The notes below the pieces were generated by a model. It worked only from the letters and a program-made list of their open reading frames with translations, was not told where the DNA came from and searched no databases. Below, in pieces: positions 20,180 through 29,297 of a stretch of 64,000 nucleotides of DNA; position 1 is the first letter of the stretch, and each line of letters begins with the position of its first letter. The position numbers and the translations under genes are program-made. Origin of the DNA: Pseudomonas fluorescens (GTDB taxonomy: Bacteria > Pseudomonadota > Gammaproteobacteria > Pseudomonadales > Pseudomonadaceae); contig NZ_LR134318.1 of assembly GCF_900636825.1 (NCBI RefSeq), positions 186,001-250,000 on the forward strand. Direction: 5' to 3'.

Positions 20180-20260
20180 ATCTGCGTCTCTCTTATATTG
20201 CTCCCACGCCGAACGCAGTGCCGCCCACTGCAAGGCAATCCCCTTCAAAGGAGCAGCACC

Positions 20261-20443
20261 ATGAGCGCATCCCTTCGCAGCGTTGACGGTCAGGACGAAA
20301 GCACCATCTTGCGTGAAATCCAGAGCGCCCTGCGCGATCTGCGGTTCGGCGCGGTGGAAATCACTGTGCACAACGCGCAAGTCGTGCAGATCGAACGCAA
20401 AGAGAAATTCCGTTTGCAGCAACCGGGGAAGCAACCGGGCTGA
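20261..20443 (+). CDS. oscA: OscA, sulfur-starvation small protein (DUF2292)
   Basis: A 60-residue protein of the DUF2292/YezD type, with the core ILREIQSALRDLRFGAVEIT followed by VHNAQVVQIERKEKFRL. In Pseudomonas, OscA lies upstream of sbp and is linked to use of organosulfur compounds during sulfur starvation and chromate stress. The ATG at 20261 follows AAGGAG with correct spacing. The product contains no cysteine and only its initiator methionine, which fits expression under sulfur limitation. A REP doublet separates it from sbp, which has its own ribosome site. Confidence 0.85.
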   Translation: MSASLRSVDGQDESTILREIQSALRDLRFGAVEITVHNAQVVQIERKEKFRLQQPGKQPG

Positions 20444-20449
20444 GTTGAA

Positions 20450-20535
20450 AATCAAAAGATCGCAGCCTGCGGCAGCTCCTACAGGGGGCTGTGTGCAGGA
20501 GCTGCCGAAGGCTCGGGCCGCGATCGGACGATCTT
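20450..20535. repeat. REP doublet, family A, second arm degenerate
   Basis: ATCAAAAGATCGCAGCCTGC with an inverted but interrupted partner (GAGCTGCCGAAGGCTCGGGCC), between oscA and sbp. Confidence 0.8.
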
Positions 20536-20604
20536 TGAACCGGCACAACGATTTCCGAAATACATAAGAAAAAGCCACCACCAAGAATTCCAGGAGCTTT
20601 CACC

Positions 20605-21618
20605 ATGTCGTCGATTCGCCGTTACGCTTTGGCCGCGCTGGCCAGTGCTGTGTTTGCCGGTTCTGCGGTTGCCAAGGATTACGAGCTGCTGAACGTGTCG
20701 TATGACCCGACCCGCGAGCTGTATCAGGAATACAACGCCGAATTCATCAAGTTCTGGCAGAAAGATCACGCCGGCGACAACGTGAAAATCCAGCAGTCTC
20801 ACGGTGGTTCGGGCAAGCAGGGCCGTGCGGTAATCGACGGTCTGCGCGCTGACGTGGTGACCTTGGCCCTGGCCGGTGACATCGACGAAATCGCCAAACT
20901 CGGCAAAAGCCTGCCGGCCGACTGGCAGAAGCGTTTGCCGGAAGCGAGCACGCCGTACACTTCGACCATCGTGTTCCTGGTGCGCAAGGGCAACCCGAAA
21001 GGCATCAAGGACTGGGGTGATCTGGTCAAGAACGACGTCTCGGTGATCACGCCGAATCCGAAAACCTCAGGTGGCGCGCGCTGGAACTTCCTCGCGGCCT
21101 GGGCCTATGGCCTGAAGGCCAACGGCGGTGACGAAGCCAAAGCCAAAGAATACGTGCAAACCCTGTTCAAGCACGTGCCGATTCTCGACACCGGCGCCCG
21201 TGGTTCGACCATTACTTTCGTCAACAACGGCCAGGGCGATGTGTTGCTGGCTTGGGAAAACGAAGCGTTCCTGGCGCTGAAAGAAGACGGCGGCGCCGAC
21301 AAGTTCGACATCGTCGTGCCGTCGCTGTCGATCCTCGCCGAACCGCCAGTGGCGGTGGTCGACAAGAATGCCGAGAAGAAGGGCAACGCGCAGATCGCCG
21401 AAGCCTATCTCAAGCATCTGTACAGCCCGGCCGGCCAGGAAATCGCTGCGAAGAACTTCTATCGTCCGCGCGACAAGGATGTAGCGGCCAAATACGCTCA
21501 GCAGTTTCCGAAACTGGAACTGGTGACCATCGACAAGGACTTTGGCGGCTGGAAATCTGCACAGCCGAAATTCTTTAACGATGGCGGCGTGTTCGACCAG
21601 ATTTATCAGGCGCAGTAA
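20605..21618 (+). CDS. sbp: Sbp, periplasmic sulfate-binding protein
   Basis: Delivers sulfate (and probably thiosulfate) to the CysTWA transporter. The 337-residue product has a signal peptide ending near AVA (about residue 23). It then shows sulfate-binding protein signatures [24 protein letters not shown] and [11 protein letters not shown]. The start follows CAGGAG. Apart from the start Met the whole protein contains no Met and no Cys, a sulfur-sparing composition. The gene is separated from cysT by a family B REP doublet, which may let sbp mRNA accumulate above the membrane genes. Confidence 0.95.
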   Translation: MSSIRRYALAALASAVFAGSAVAKDYELLNVSYDPTRELYQEYNAEFIKFWQKDHAGDNVKIQQSHGGSGKQGRAVIDGLRADVVTLALAGDIDEIAKLGKSLPADWQKRLPEASTPYTSTIVFLVRKGNPKGIKDWGDLVKNDVSVITPNPKTSGGARWNFLAAWAYGLKANGGDEAKAKEYVQTLFKHVPILDTGARGSTITFVNNGQGDVLLAWENEAFLALKEDGGADKFDIVVPSLSILAEPPVAVVDKNAEKKGNAQIAEAYLKHLYSPAGQEIAAKNFYRPRDKDVAAKYAQQFPKLELVTIDKDFGGWKSAQPKFFNDGGVFDQIYQAQ

Positions 21619-21661
21619 TCTGACTTCAGCCACACATCAAGCCTGAAGCCAGGCGCGGAAA

Positions 21662-21752
21662 ATGTGGGAGCGAGCCTGCTCGCGGAAGCGCAGTGTCAGA
21701 CGACCTGGAGTTGACTGATACTCCCCCTTCGCGAGCAGGCTCGCTCCCACAT
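21662..21752. repeat. REP doublet, family B, between sbp and cysT
   Basis: AATGTGGGAGCGAGCCTGCT and inverted GCGAGCAGGCTCGCTCCCAC. Long inverted arms inside an operon often protect upstream mRNA; that role is inferred here. Confidence 0.85.
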
Positions 21753-21791
21753 TGGTGCGTTCAGCGGATTGCTTATTAACCAAGGACTTTT

Positions 21792-22610
21792 ATGTCGCGT
21801 CGTATCTCCCCCGTCATACCCGGCTTCGGGCTGACGCTGGGTTACACCTTGGTGTACCTCAGCCTGATTGTGCTTATTCCGCTGGCGGCGATGTTCGTCC
21901 ACGCCGCCCAGCTGACCTGGGATCAGTTCTGGACGATCATCACCGCGCCGCGCGTGCTTGCCGCATTGAAACTGAGCTTTGGCACGGCGCTGTGCGCAGC
22001 GATCATCAACGGTATCATCGGTACGCTGCTGGCCTGGGTGCTGGTGCGCTACACCTTCCCCGGGCGCAAGATCATCGACGCGATGATCGATCTCCCCTTC
22101 GCCCTGCCGACCGCTGTGGCCGGTATCGCGCTGACCGCGCTGTACGCGCCGGCCGGCCTGGTCGGGCAGTTTGCTGCTGATCTCGGTTTCAAAATCGCTT
22201 ACACCCCACTCGGCATCACGCTGGCGCTGACCTTCGTCACCTTGCCGTTTGTAGTGCGCACGGTGCAACCGGTGCTGGCCGACATTCCCCGTGAAGTCGA
22301 AGAAGCCGCCGCCTGCCTCGGTGCGAAGCCGTGGCAGGTGTTCCGCCACATCCTCGTACCCGCGCTGCTGCCAGCCTGGCTGACAGGTTTTGCCTTGGCG
22401 TTCGCGCGTGGTGTCGGCGAGTACGGTTCGGTGATTTTCATCGCTGGCAACATGCCGATGAAAACCGAGATCCTGCCGCTGCTGATCATGGTCAAACTCG
22501 ACCAATACGATTACACCGGCGCCACCGCTATCGGCGTGCTGATGCTGGTGGTTTCCTTTGTCCTGTTGCTGCTGATCAATTTGCTGCAGCGGCGCATCGA
22601 AACCCCATAA
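21792..22610 (+). CDS. cysT: CysT, sulfate ABC transporter permease
   Basis: Inner-membrane subunit of the sulfate/thiosulfate importer. The 272-residue protein has six hydrophobic segments and the permease EAA loop ([20 protein letters not shown]), which contacts CysA. Near the C-terminus, [17 protein letters not shown] is typical of CysT/CysU. AAGGAC lies upstream of the ATG. cysW follows after 13 bases with its own GGAGG site. Confidence 0.94.
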   Translation: MSRRISPVIPGFGLTLGYTLVYLSLIVLIPLAAMFVHAAQLTWDQFWTIITAPRVLAALKLSFGTALCAAIINGIIGTLLAWVLVRYTFPGRKIIDAMIDLPFALPTAVAGIALTALYAPAGLVGQFAADLGFKIAYTPLGITLALTFVTLPFVVRTVQPVLADIPREVEEAAACLGAKPWQVFRHILVPALLPAWLTGFALAFARGVGEYGSVIFIAGNMPMKTEILPLLIMVKLDQYDYTGATAIGVLMLVVSFVLLLLINLLQRRIETP

Positions 22611-22623
22611 GGAGGCGCGAACC

Positions 22624-23496
22624 ATGTCCCAATCGTCTATTGCGGCCGCCTCTTCGGCCAACGCTGCACGCCGTGGCAGCGCCACTTCGCGCAGAGTTCT
22701 GATCGGTCTTGGCTGGCTGGTCTTTTTCCTGTTTCTGCTGCTGCCGTTGTTCATCGTCGTATCGCAGGGGTTGAAGAATGGGCTCGGTGCATTCTTCACC
22801 GCGATCTTTGAACCGGACGCACTGTCGGCATTGAAACTCACCGTGTTCGCGGTGCTGATTTCGGTGCCGCTGAACCTGGTGTTCGGCGTCAGCGCCGCGT
22901 GGTGCGTGAGCAAATACTCGTTTCGCGGCAAGAGCATGTTGGTGACATTGATCGACCTGCCGTTTTCGGTATCGCCGGTGATCGCCGGTCTGGTCTACGT
23001 GCTGATGTTCGGCGCCCAGGGCCTGTTCGGGCCGTGGTTGCAGGATCACGACATCCAGATCGTCTTCGCCCTGCCGGGCATCGTGCTGGCGACGATTTTC
23101 GTTACCGTACCGTTCGTGGCTCGTGAACTGATTCCGCTGATGCAGGAACAAGGCACCCAGGAGGAAGAAGCCGCGCGTCTGCTCGGGGCCAATGGCTGGC
23201 AGATGTTCTGGCACGTCACCGTGCCCAATATCAAGTGGGGCCTGATTTACGGCGTGGTGCTGTGTACCGCGCGGGCCATGGGTGAATTCGGTGCGGTGTC
23301 GGTGGTTTCAGGGCACATTCGCGGGGTGACCAACACCTTGCCGCTGCACGTCGAGATCCTCTACAACGAATACAACCACGTGGCCGCGTTCGCCGTGGCG
23401 AGCCTGTTGCTGATCCTGGCGCTCTTCATCCTGCTGCTCAAGCAGTGGAGCGAAAACCGTATCAACCGCCTGCGCGCCAGCGCCGCGGAGGAATAA
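22624..23496 (+). CDS. cysW: CysW, sulfate ABC transporter permease
   Basis: Second membrane subunit of the sulfate importer. Its 290 residues include six membrane segments and an EAA loop ([20 protein letters not shown]). The CysW-typical [19 protein letters not shown] sits before the last segments. The N-terminus has about 20 polar residues before the first helix. It is coupled to cysA: the cysW stop is only 3 bases before the cysA ATG. Confidence 0.94.
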   Translation: MSQSSIAAASSANAARRGSATSRRVLIGLGWLVFFLFLLLPLFIVVSQGLKNGLGAFFTAIFEPDALSALKLTVFAVLISVPLNLVFGVSAAWCVSKYSFRGKSMLVTLIDLPFSVSPVIAGLVYVLMFGAQGLFGPWLQDHDIQIVFALPGIVLATIFVTVPFVARELIPLMQEQGTQEEEAARLLGANGWQMFWHVTVPNIKWGLIYGVVLCTARAMGEFGAVSVVSGHIRGVTNTLPLHVEILYNEYNHVAAFAVASLLLILALFILLLKQWSENRINRLRASAAEE

Positions 23497-23499
23497 TTC

Positions 23500-24489
23500 A
23501 TGTCGATCGAAGTGCGTAACGTCAGCAAGAATTTCAATGCGTTCAAGGCGCTGGACAACATCAGTCTGGACATCCAGAGCGGTGAGCTGGTGGCGCTACT
23601 TGGCCCGTCGGGCTGTGGCAAGACCACGTTGCTGCGGATTATTGCCGGTCTGGAAACCCCGGATCAGGGCAACATCGTGTTCCACGGTGAAGACGTTTCC
23701 GGCCACGACGTGCGTGATCGCAACGTCGGTTTCGTGTTCCAGCATTACGCCTTGTTCCGCCACATGACGGTGTTCGACAACGTCGCGTTCGGCCTGCGCA
23801 TGAAACCGAAAAACCAGCGACCGAGCGAGAGCCAGATCGCGGCCAAGGTTCATGAACTGTTGAACATGGTGCAACTGGATTGGCTGTCGGATCGCTACCC
23901 GGAGCAGTTGTCCGGTGGTCAGCGTCAGCGAATTGCTCTGGCCCGTGCTTTGGCGGTCGAGCCGAAGGTGCTGCTGCTGGATGAGCCGTTCGGTGCGCTC
24001 GATGCCAAGGTGCGAAAAGAGCTGCGCCGCTGGCTGGCGCGTCTGCACGAAGACATCAACCTGACCTCGGTATTCGTGACCCACGATCAGGAAGAAGCGA
24101 TGGAAGTCGCCGACCGCATCGTGGTGATGAACAAGGGCGTGATCGAGCAGATCGGTTCACCGGGCGATGTCTACGAAAACCCTGCCAGCGATTTCGTTTA
24201 TCACTTCCTCGGCGACTCGAATCGCTTGCTGCTGAGCGACGACAACCATGTGCTGTTCCGTCCGCACGAAGTGTCGTTGTCCAAACATGAGCTGGAAGAT
24301 CACCATGCTGCCGAGGTGCGCGATATCCGCCCTCTGGGCGCGACTACGCGGGTGACGCTGAAGGTCGAAGGACAAACTGATCTGATCGAAGCCGAAGTGG
24401 TGAAGGATCACGACAGCCTGATCGGCCTGGCCAAGGGTGAAACGCTGTTCTTCAAGCCGAAGGTCTGGCAGAAAGTCGCTAACCTCTAA
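23500..24489 (+). CDS. cysA: CysA, sulfate ABC transporter ATPase
   Basis: Energises sulfate uptake through CysT/CysW. The 329-residue ATPase has Walker [10 protein letters not shown] (about 35-43), a Q-loop, signature [15 protein letters not shown], Walker [12 protein letters not shown] and switch His in [11 protein letters not shown]-terminal regulatory TOBE-type domain begins near residue 240, as in other CysA proteins. It is the last gene of oscA-sbp-cysTWA; a composite REP follows immediately. Confidence 0.95.
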   Translation: MSIEVRNVSKNFNAFKALDNISLDIQSGELVALLGPSGCGKTTLLRIIAGLETPDQGNIVFHGEDVSGHDVRDRNVGFVFQHYALFRHMTVFDNVAFGLRMKPKNQRPSESQIAAKVHELLNMVQLDWLSDRYPEQLSGGQRQRIALARALAVEPKVLLLDEPFGALDAKVRKELRRWLARLHEDINLTSVFVTHDQEEAMEVADRIVVMNKGVIEQIGSPGDVYENPASDFVYHFLGDSNRLLLSDDNHVLFRPHEVSLSKHELEDHHAAEVRDIRPLGATTRVTLKVEGQTDLIEAEVVKDHDSLIGLAKGETLFFKPKVWQKVANL

Positions 24490-24605
24490 AATCAAAAGAT
24501 CGCAGCCTTCGGCACCTCCGACAGGGAAACGCATTCCAAAATGATCGTTCCCACGCAGAGCGTGGGAACGAGCGGATGTAGGAGCTGCCGCAGGCTGCGA
24601 TCTTT
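24490..24605. repeat. Composite REP: family C hairpin nested between family A arms
   Basis: ATCAAAAGATCGCAGCCTTC (family A) and GTAGGAGCTGCCGCAGGCTG (inverted family A) enclose a separate hairpin, CGTTCCCACG-CAGAG-CGTGGGAACG, at about 24546-24570. This is one repeat apparently inserted into another. Confidence 0.8.
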
Positions 24606-24613
24606 CAAGCGGC

Positions 24614-25141
24614 CTAAGCCGCCGCCTTTCGATTCGGATTGACCCGAACCCCTCCCGCCCGTGCCTCGATCTGCTCTTTCAGCTCATGCCGCATCCCGAG
24701 CAAAAACGCCAACTCGGCCACGACAAACAACGGCCCGACAATCAGTCCACTGATGTCATCGACAAACGCCGGTTTGCGCCCTTCATAGTGGTGCCCGACA
24801 AACTGGATTACCCAGCCCACCACGAACATCGCCAGTCCGCTGCTCAGCCAGACCATCGTGCTCTGTTGCGCCAGCACGTGCCCGGCCCAGACGGATAAAC
24901 CCATCAGTACCGTCATCAATACTCCAAGCTTCACCTCCAGACGCAAGTAAAACCACGCCGAGGCCAGCGCCAGCACCACGGCGGGAGATATCCACAACCC
25001 ACCCAGCGACCATTGCGGCCGCGACAACAACACCGCCACAGCCACCACAATCAGCGGAATGCCGATAAAGTGGCTGGCGACGTTGCGTGGATCACGGTGG
25101 TAGGTGGCGTATTGACTGAGATGGTCGACGAGGCTTTTCAT
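24614..25141 (-). CDS. Mpo1-like (DUF962) membrane protein
   Basis: A 175-residue inner-membrane protein with four hydrophobic segments. It carries the DUF962 hallmark near the N-terminus, YHRDPRNVASHFIGIPL, and a later histidine region, FVGHHYEGRKPAF. The yeast homologue Mpo1 is an iron-dependent dioxygenase of 2-hydroxy fatty acids; the conserved histidines are present here, but bacterial substrates are not established. It is transcribed away from the Crp/Fnr gene, with an 83-bp shared upstream region. Confidence 0.85.
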   Translation of the reverse strand: MKSLVDHLSQYATYHRDPRNVASHFIGIPLIVVAVAVLLSRPQWSLGGLWISPAVVLALASAWFYLRLEVKLGVLMTVLMGLSVWAGHVLAQQSTMVWLSSGLAMFVVGWVIQFVGHHYEGRKPAFVDDISGLIVGPLFVVAELAFLLGMRHELKEQIEARAGGVRVNPNRKAAA

Positions 25142-25224
25142 TGTTGTTCCTCCGGTAGGGTGATCGCATCATCCCTCGGGATCAGGGTTCGCTCTGTCAG
25201 GCAGACGACAATCCAGGAGTGTTT

Positions 25225-25902
25225 ATGCACATACGTTCACGGCTGATGACCGGCCAGTGGTTCAGCCATCTGCCAGCATCCTTTCAGGATAGTCTGCTGG
25301 CGGCGGCCCGGGAGCGGAAGCTGACGGCGGGGCAGCGCTTGTTCCAGCGCGGCGATGCGCCGTGCGGCTTGTACGCAGTGCTCGACGGCGCAGTGCGTAT
25401 CGGCGCGGTGAGCGAGCAGGGCAAGGAGGCGTTGCTGAGCCTGGTGGAAGCCCCGCACTGGTTCGGCGAAATCTGCCTGTTCGATGGCCAGCCGCGCACC
25501 CACGACGCCTATGCGGTGGGGCCATGCACGTTGCTGAATATTCCGCAGGCGGCGCTGCTCAAGTTGCTTGACGAGCAGCCCGTGTATTGGCGGCATCTGG
25601 CGCTGCTGATGAGCCACAAATTGCGCTTGGCATTCATCAGTCTCGAACAGCTGAGCCTGCTGCCGGCCCCGGCGCGTCTGGCCCATCGCTTGCTGATGAT
25701 TGCCGAAGGCTACGGCGAACTCGACGCGCCACGCCGGGTGCTGCAACTGCCGCAGGAACAATTGGCGGCGATGCTGTCGCTGTCGCGGCAGACCACCAAC
25801 CAGATCCTCAAGGATTTGCAGGGGCAGGGGATTATCGGACTCGGCTACGGCGAGATTGAAATTCTCGACGCTGCGCGATTGCGTGCCCTGGCCACGATCT
25901 GA
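25225..25902 (+). CDS. Crp/Fnr-family transcriptional regulator
   Basis: A 225-residue regulator with an N-terminal cyclic-nucleotide-binding-type beta-roll (residues about 15-130; GEICLFDGQPRTHDAYA) and a C-terminal winged helix-turn-helix (LAAMLSLSRQTTNQILKDLQ). It lacks an N-terminal cysteine cluster, so it is not an Fnr-type oxygen sensor; the roll does not let me say whether it binds cAMP. The start at 25225 follows AGGAG with five-base spacing. The target is unknown; the divergent Mpo1-like gene is an obvious candidate. Confidence 0.87.
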   Translation: MHIRSRLMTGQWFSHLPASFQDSLLAAARERKLTAGQRLFQRGDAPCGLYAVLDGAVRIGAVSEQGKEALLSLVEAPHWFGEICLFDGQPRTHDAYAVGPCTLLNIPQAALLKLLDEQPVYWRHLALLMSHKLRLAFISLEQLSLLPAPARLAHRLLMIAEGYGELDAPRRVLQLPQEQLAAMLSLSRQTTNQILKDLQGQGIIGLGYGEIEILDAARLRALATI

Positions 25903-25917
25903 CAATGCACCCGAACC

Positions 25918-26010
25918 CTGTGGGAGCTGGCTTGCCAGCGATAGCGGTGGATCAGCCGACATCGATGTCTGCTGAACGGACGCCATCGCTGGCGAGCCAG
26001 CTCCCACAGG
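25918..26010. repeat. REP doublet, family B variant
   Basis: CTGTGGGAGCTGGCTTGCCA and inverted TGGCGAGCCAGCTCCCACAG, between convergent genes. Confidence 0.85.
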
Positions 26011-26065
26011 GTTTTCCACCGTCCACGATATCTCAGGCAAACCACAGAGCCTGTGGGAGTGGGGA

Positions 26066-26476
26066 TCACGAACCGCGATAGGTCGAGAAACCGTACGGGC
26101 TCAGCAGCAGCGGGATGTGGTAGTGCTGGTCGGTCTGCTTGACCTGGAAGATCACCGGGATTTCCGGGAAGAACGTCTCGTGTTTGATCTTCTGGTAATA
26201 CTCGCCAGTCTTGAACACCACGCGGTATTCACCTGCTTCAAAAGGCTGTTTTGCCGGGAATAGTTCGGCGATCCGCCCTTGTTCGTTGGTGGTGCCTTGG
26301 GCCAGTGGCTGCCAGTTTTCGCCGACGTGTTTTTCCAGGGTGACGTTGATGCCCGGTGACGGCAGGCCGTTTTCCAGGTTGAGCACGTGCACGCTCAGCG
26401 GATTGCCGGCGGCCAGCGCCAGGCTTGAGACAGCGCTCAGGCCAAGGGCGGCGAGAGTCATGCGCAGGGTGGTCAT
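26066..26476 (-). CDS. hiuH: Periplasmic 5-hydroxyisourate hydrolase (transthyretin-like, HiuH)
   Basis: A 136-residue transthyretin-related protein, predicted to hydrolyse 5-hydroxyisourate. It keeps the family's terminal tetrapeptide YRGS and the active-site region LSVHVLN, GEYRVVFKTGEYY and HYHIPLLLSPYGFSTYRGS. A signal peptide (about residues 1-22, LALA-AG) places it in the periplasm, as with E. coli HiuH (YedX) and unlike cytoplasmic purine-operon homologues. No uric-acid genes are nearby. It lies 11 bases downstream of the HbpS-like gene, with its own GGAGAT site, so the two form an operon divergent from a two-component system. This matches E. coli, where hiuH adjoins hprRS. Confidence 0.9.
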   Translation of the reverse strand: MTTLRMTLAALGLSAVSSLALAAGNPLSVHVLNLENGLPSPGINVTLEKHVGENWQPLAQGTTNEQGRIAELFPAKQPFEAGEYRVVFKTGEYYQKIKHETFFPEIPVIFQVKQTDQHYHIPLLLSPYGFSTYRGS

Positions 26477-26487
26477 GGTGGATCTCC

Positions 26488-26973
26488 TTATTGGGAACGG
26501 GTGAGGGTCAGGCCGGCCTTGTCGGCGGCGGCCCGGGCGCAGTTTTCGTCTTGCTCGCCACCGCCGGAACCGGCCACGCCCATGGCGCCGACCAGTTCGC
26601 TGCCGGCGAACAACGGAATGCCGCCGCCCAGTAAAAGCAACTCGTCGAGGGTATTGAGGTTGGCGGTTTCCGGGTTGCTGCGGGCGCGCTCGGCGAACAG
26701 CCGCGTCGGCGTCTTGGTCGACAGCGCGGTGAAGGCTTTGCGTTGGCTGGCGGCGGTGTTGTGCGGGCCGACGCCGTCACCGCGCAGGGTTACCAGCAGG
26801 TTGCCGCCACGGTCGAGTACCGACACGGTGCCGGTGCAAGAGCTCATCGCTTTGTCGGCGAGCCAGCGTGCGGTTTTCAGATCGAGATCGGCGTGGCGCG
26901 GCAGGTCCGGCGTGGCGATAGCAGCGCCGCTGAGACCGAGCAGCAGGCTGGCGACGAGATATTTGACGGTCAT
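26488..26973 (-). CDS. HbpS/GlcG-like (DUF336, haem-degrading fold) secreted protein
   Basis: A 161-residue protein of the GlcG/HbpS family, with a signal peptide (about 1-20, AIA-TP) and the core VSVLDRGGNLLVTLRGDG ... TAASQRKAFTALS ... GGGIPLF ... VGAMGVAGSGGGEQDE. Streptomyces HbpS is an extracellular haem-binding partner of the SenS-SenR two-component system; other members act in glycolate metabolism or are uncharacterised. Here the gene is first in an operon with hiuH and divergent from a two-component system, so a role in periplasmic redox or haem stress is plausible but inferred. The start follows GGAG. Confidence 0.85.
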   Translation of the reverse strand: MTVKYLVASLLLGLSGAAIATPDLPRHADLDLKTARWLADKAMSSCTGTVSVLDRGGNLLVTLRGDGVGPHNTAASQRKAFTALSTKTPTRLFAERARSNPETANLNTLDELLLLGGGIPLFAGSELVGAMGVAGSGGGEQDENCARAAADKAGLTLTRSQ

Positions 26974-27039
26974 GTGCAGGCTCCGAAAGGGAAGGTCTGC
27001 ACCTTAACCGGCGCACTTCGTCAGAACCCCGTCAGGCGG

Positions 27040-27055
27040 ATTACAAGTTTGTAAT
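27040..27055. promoter_or_regulatory. HprR-box-like operator in the divergent promoter
   Basis: Perfect dyad ATTACAA-GT-TTGTAAT, 67 bases from the HbpS-like start and 55 bases from the response-regulator start. It closely matches the E. coli HprR (YedW) box CATTACAAAATTGTAATG and is also related to Cus/Cop boxes. The site is positioned to serve both transcription units. Confidence 0.7.
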
Positions 27056-27109
27056 GGGCAACGGCGCCGAAGACGCCTAGCCTGTGTGCCTGATCAATCG
27101 AGGTGTGCC

Positions 27110-27790
27110 ATGCGTTTGCTGGTCGTAGAAGATGAAGCCAAAACCGCAAATTTCCTCGCCAAGGGCTTGGGCGAGTCGGGTTTTGCGGTAGATGTGGCGC
27201 TCAATGGCCTCGATGGCCGCTATTTCATCGAGCAGCAGGAATACGACCTGATCATCCTCGACGTGATGCTTCCCGGCCTCAACGGCTGGCAATTGCTGCA
27301 ACTGATCCGCCAGCGCGGCGCCACGCCGGTGCTGTTTCTGACTGCCAAGGACGCCATTGAAGACCGTGTACGTGGTCTGGAACTCGGTGCCGACGATTAC
27401 CTGCTCAAGCCCTTCGCCTTCGCCGAACTGCTCGCGCGGGTGCGCACGCTGCTGCGGCGCGGGCCGATGCGCGAAGCCGAGTCCTACAGCATCGCCGACC
27501 TTGAAATCGATGTGCTCCGCCGCCGCGTCAGTCGCGGCGGCCAACGTATTGCGCTGACCAACAAGGAATTCGCTCTCTTGCAGCTGCTCGCCAGCCGCCA
27601 GGGCGAAGTCCTGTCGCGCACGCTGATCGCTTCGCAGGTGTGGAATCTTAATTTCGACAGCGACACCAACATGGTCGAGGTTGCCGTGCGTCGCCTGCGC
27701 GCCAAGGTCGACGACCCGTACATGCCAAAACTTATCCACACCGTGCGCGGCGTCGGTTATCAACTGGAAGCGCCGGACGATGTGGAGTAA
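27110..27790 (+). CDS. OmpR-family response regulator (HprR/CusR-like)
   Basis: A 226-residue regulator with an intact receiver: acidic pair in VVEDE, phospho-acceptor Asp51 in [10 protein letters not shown], Thr78, Lys100 in YLLKPF. A winged-helix output domain follows ([22 protein letters not shown] ... [15 protein letters not shown]). It belongs to the heavy-metal/HprR-CusR subgroup. Linkage to hiuH and the HprR-like box favour a HprR-type role in oxidative or chlorine stress over copper sensing; no copper genes are adjacent. The start at 27110 is chosen over an in-frame codon eight residues upstream. It overlaps the kinase gene by 11 bases. Confidence 0.88.
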   Translation: MRLLVVEDEAKTANFLAKGLGESGFAVDVALNGLDGRYFIEQQEYDLIILDVMLPGLNGWQLLQLIRQRGATPVLFLTAKDAIEDRVRGLELGADDYLLKPFAFAELLARVRTLLRRGPMREAESYSIADLEIDVLRRRVSRGGQRIALTNKEFALLQLLASRQGEVLSRTLIASQVWNLNFDSDTNMVEVAVRRLRAKVDDPYMPKLIHTVRGVGYQLEAPDDVE

Positions 27791-29165
27791 ATCGATCGCC
27801 TGGCGACTGGCGCTGGCTTTCGCCATGGTTTGCGCCTTGGTGTTGAGCGCAATCGGCGTGTTTCTCTATCGCTCGCTGGCTTCGGAGCTGGCCTTTCGCG
27901 ACGATATGGCCCTGCTCGGTCGCCTTGAACAAGTGCGCGCCTTGCTCGCCGACAGCGACAGCCTCGATGCCTTGCAGGCGCGGCCTCGGCTTTACCAAAA
28001 CATGCTCGGCAATCTCGACAGCCTGCTGCTGGTGCGCCGGGCCGATGGTTCCAGCGTGATCGCGATCAATCCGCGTCAGCGTGAATTGCCGGCCCTGAAT
28101 GCGCTGCCGCGAGAACAGCTGCCGCAGCGCCGCGATGTGCTTACCTGGCAGGCCAGCGACGGCGCCGAACTGGCCTTGCTGTCCGGCCAGGCTCAAGGCC
28201 CCAATGGTGAAACCCTGACGGTGATTGCCGGCAAAGTGCTCAGCGAACGCGAGCAAATGCTCGGCAGTTATCGCCTGCGCTTGTACCTGTCCGTCGGTCT
28301 CGGCGCGCTGCTCGCATTCGCTTTGGGATTGCTCTTGCTGCGCCGCGGTCTGCAACCGTTGCGTCAACTGAGCGCGGCCGTGCGCAGCATCGATTTGCGC
28401 AGCCTCGATCGACGCCTGCCCGCAGAGGGCACGCCGAGCGAACTAGTTGAGCCGGTACAAGCGCTCAACGCCATGCTGGCGCGGCTGGACGACAGCGTGC
28501 AGCGCCTGTCGCAATTTTCCGCCGACCTCGCCCACGAAATCCGCACGCCGCTGCACACTCTGCTCGCCAGCAATGGTCAGGCGCTCAATCACCCGCGCAG
28601 CATGGCGGAATATCAGGAAGTGCTGGCCTCGAACATGGAAGAATTCGAACGGCTCAAGCGCATGGCGGAAAACTTGATGTTCCTCGCCCGCGGCGAACAG
28701 GCCGAACGTGCGCTCAACCTGCAAACGCTGGACCTGCGCAGCGTCGGCGACGAGCTCTGCGATTATTTCGAAGCCCTGGCGGACGACCGCGGCCTGCAAT
28801 TGGAAAACCGGATGCACGGCGAGCTGTTCGCCGATCTGCAACTGCTGCAACGCGCCCTCGGCAACCTGTTGGCCAACGCCGTCCGCCACGCGACCCCCGG
28901 CACCCTGGTCAGCCTGCGCCGTCACGACGAACCGGGGATGTGCTGGCTGCAAGTGCACAACCACGGCCCGGTCATTGCGCCTGAGCATCTGGGCAAACTG
29001 TTCGATCGCTTTTATCGCGTCGATCCGTCGCGTGCGGAACCGGGGGATTCGGGCGGGTTGGGGTTGGCGATTGTGCAGTCGATCATGCAGTTGCATGGCG
29101 GGCAGGTGCGGGTCAGCAGTGATGCTAACGGCACCGTTTTCGAGCTGGGCTTTGCAGTGAATTAG
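27780..29165 (+). CDS. Sensor histidine kinase (heavy-metal/HprS-like)
   Basis: A 461-residue inner-membrane kinase. Membrane helix 1 (about 9-31) contains a Cys ([10 protein letters not shown]), a periplasmic domain follows to about 160, and helix 2 is [13 protein letters not shown]. Then come a HAMP linker, the phospho-acceptor His in [14 protein letters not shown], an N-box region [13 protein letters not shown] and the G-box [20 protein letters not shown]. Cognate partner of the upstream regulator, with which it overlaps. E. coli HprS relies on cysteine chemistry; whether the Cys here plays that part is unknown. Confidence 0.88.
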   Translation: MWSKSIAWRLALAFAMVCALVLSAIGVFLYRSLASELAFRDDMALLGRLEQVRALLADSDSLDALQARPRLYQNMLGNLDSLLLVRRADGSSVIAINPRQRELPALNALPREQLPQRRDVLTWQASDGAELALLSGQAQGPNGETLTVIAGKVLSEREQMLGSYRLRLYLSVGLGALLAFALGLLLLRRGLQPLRQLSAAVRSIDLRSLDRRLPAEGTPSELVEPVQALNAMLARLDDSVQRLSQFSADLAHEIRTPLHTLLASNGQALNHPRSMAEYQEVLASNMEEFERLKRMAENLMFLARGEQAERALNLQTLDLRSVGDELCDYFEALADDRGLQLENRMHGELFADLQLLQRALGNLLANAVRHATPGTLVSLRRHDEPGMCWLQVHNHGPVIAPEHLGKLFDRFYRVDPSRAEPGDSGGLGLAIVQSIMQLHGGQVRVSSDANGTVFELGFAVN

Positions 29166-29168
29166 AAA

Positions 29169-29269
29169 GCCTCTTCGCGGGCAAGCCCGCTCCCACAGGG
29201 TTTTGTGTTGGTCATAGCATTTGAGTCTTACCCGAAACCTGTGGGAGCGGGCTTGCCCGCGAAGAGGCC
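29169..29269. repeat. REP doublet, family B
   Basis: Nearly perfect long arms CTCTTCGCGGGCAAGCCCGC... and its inverse ending GCGAAGAG, between convergent genes. Confidence 0.9.
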
Positions 29270-29297
29270 AGTCGATACACAGCAAATGCCGGATCAG

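Noticed and set aside
21696..22937. A 413-codon minus-strand frame opposite cysT/cysW
   Set aside because: Shadow of the permease genes; it spans the REP and both genes with no domain.
26066..26476. Purine (urate) degradation operon
   Set aside because: HiuH carries a signal peptide and has no allantoin or urate genes around it; the HprRS-like context explains it better.
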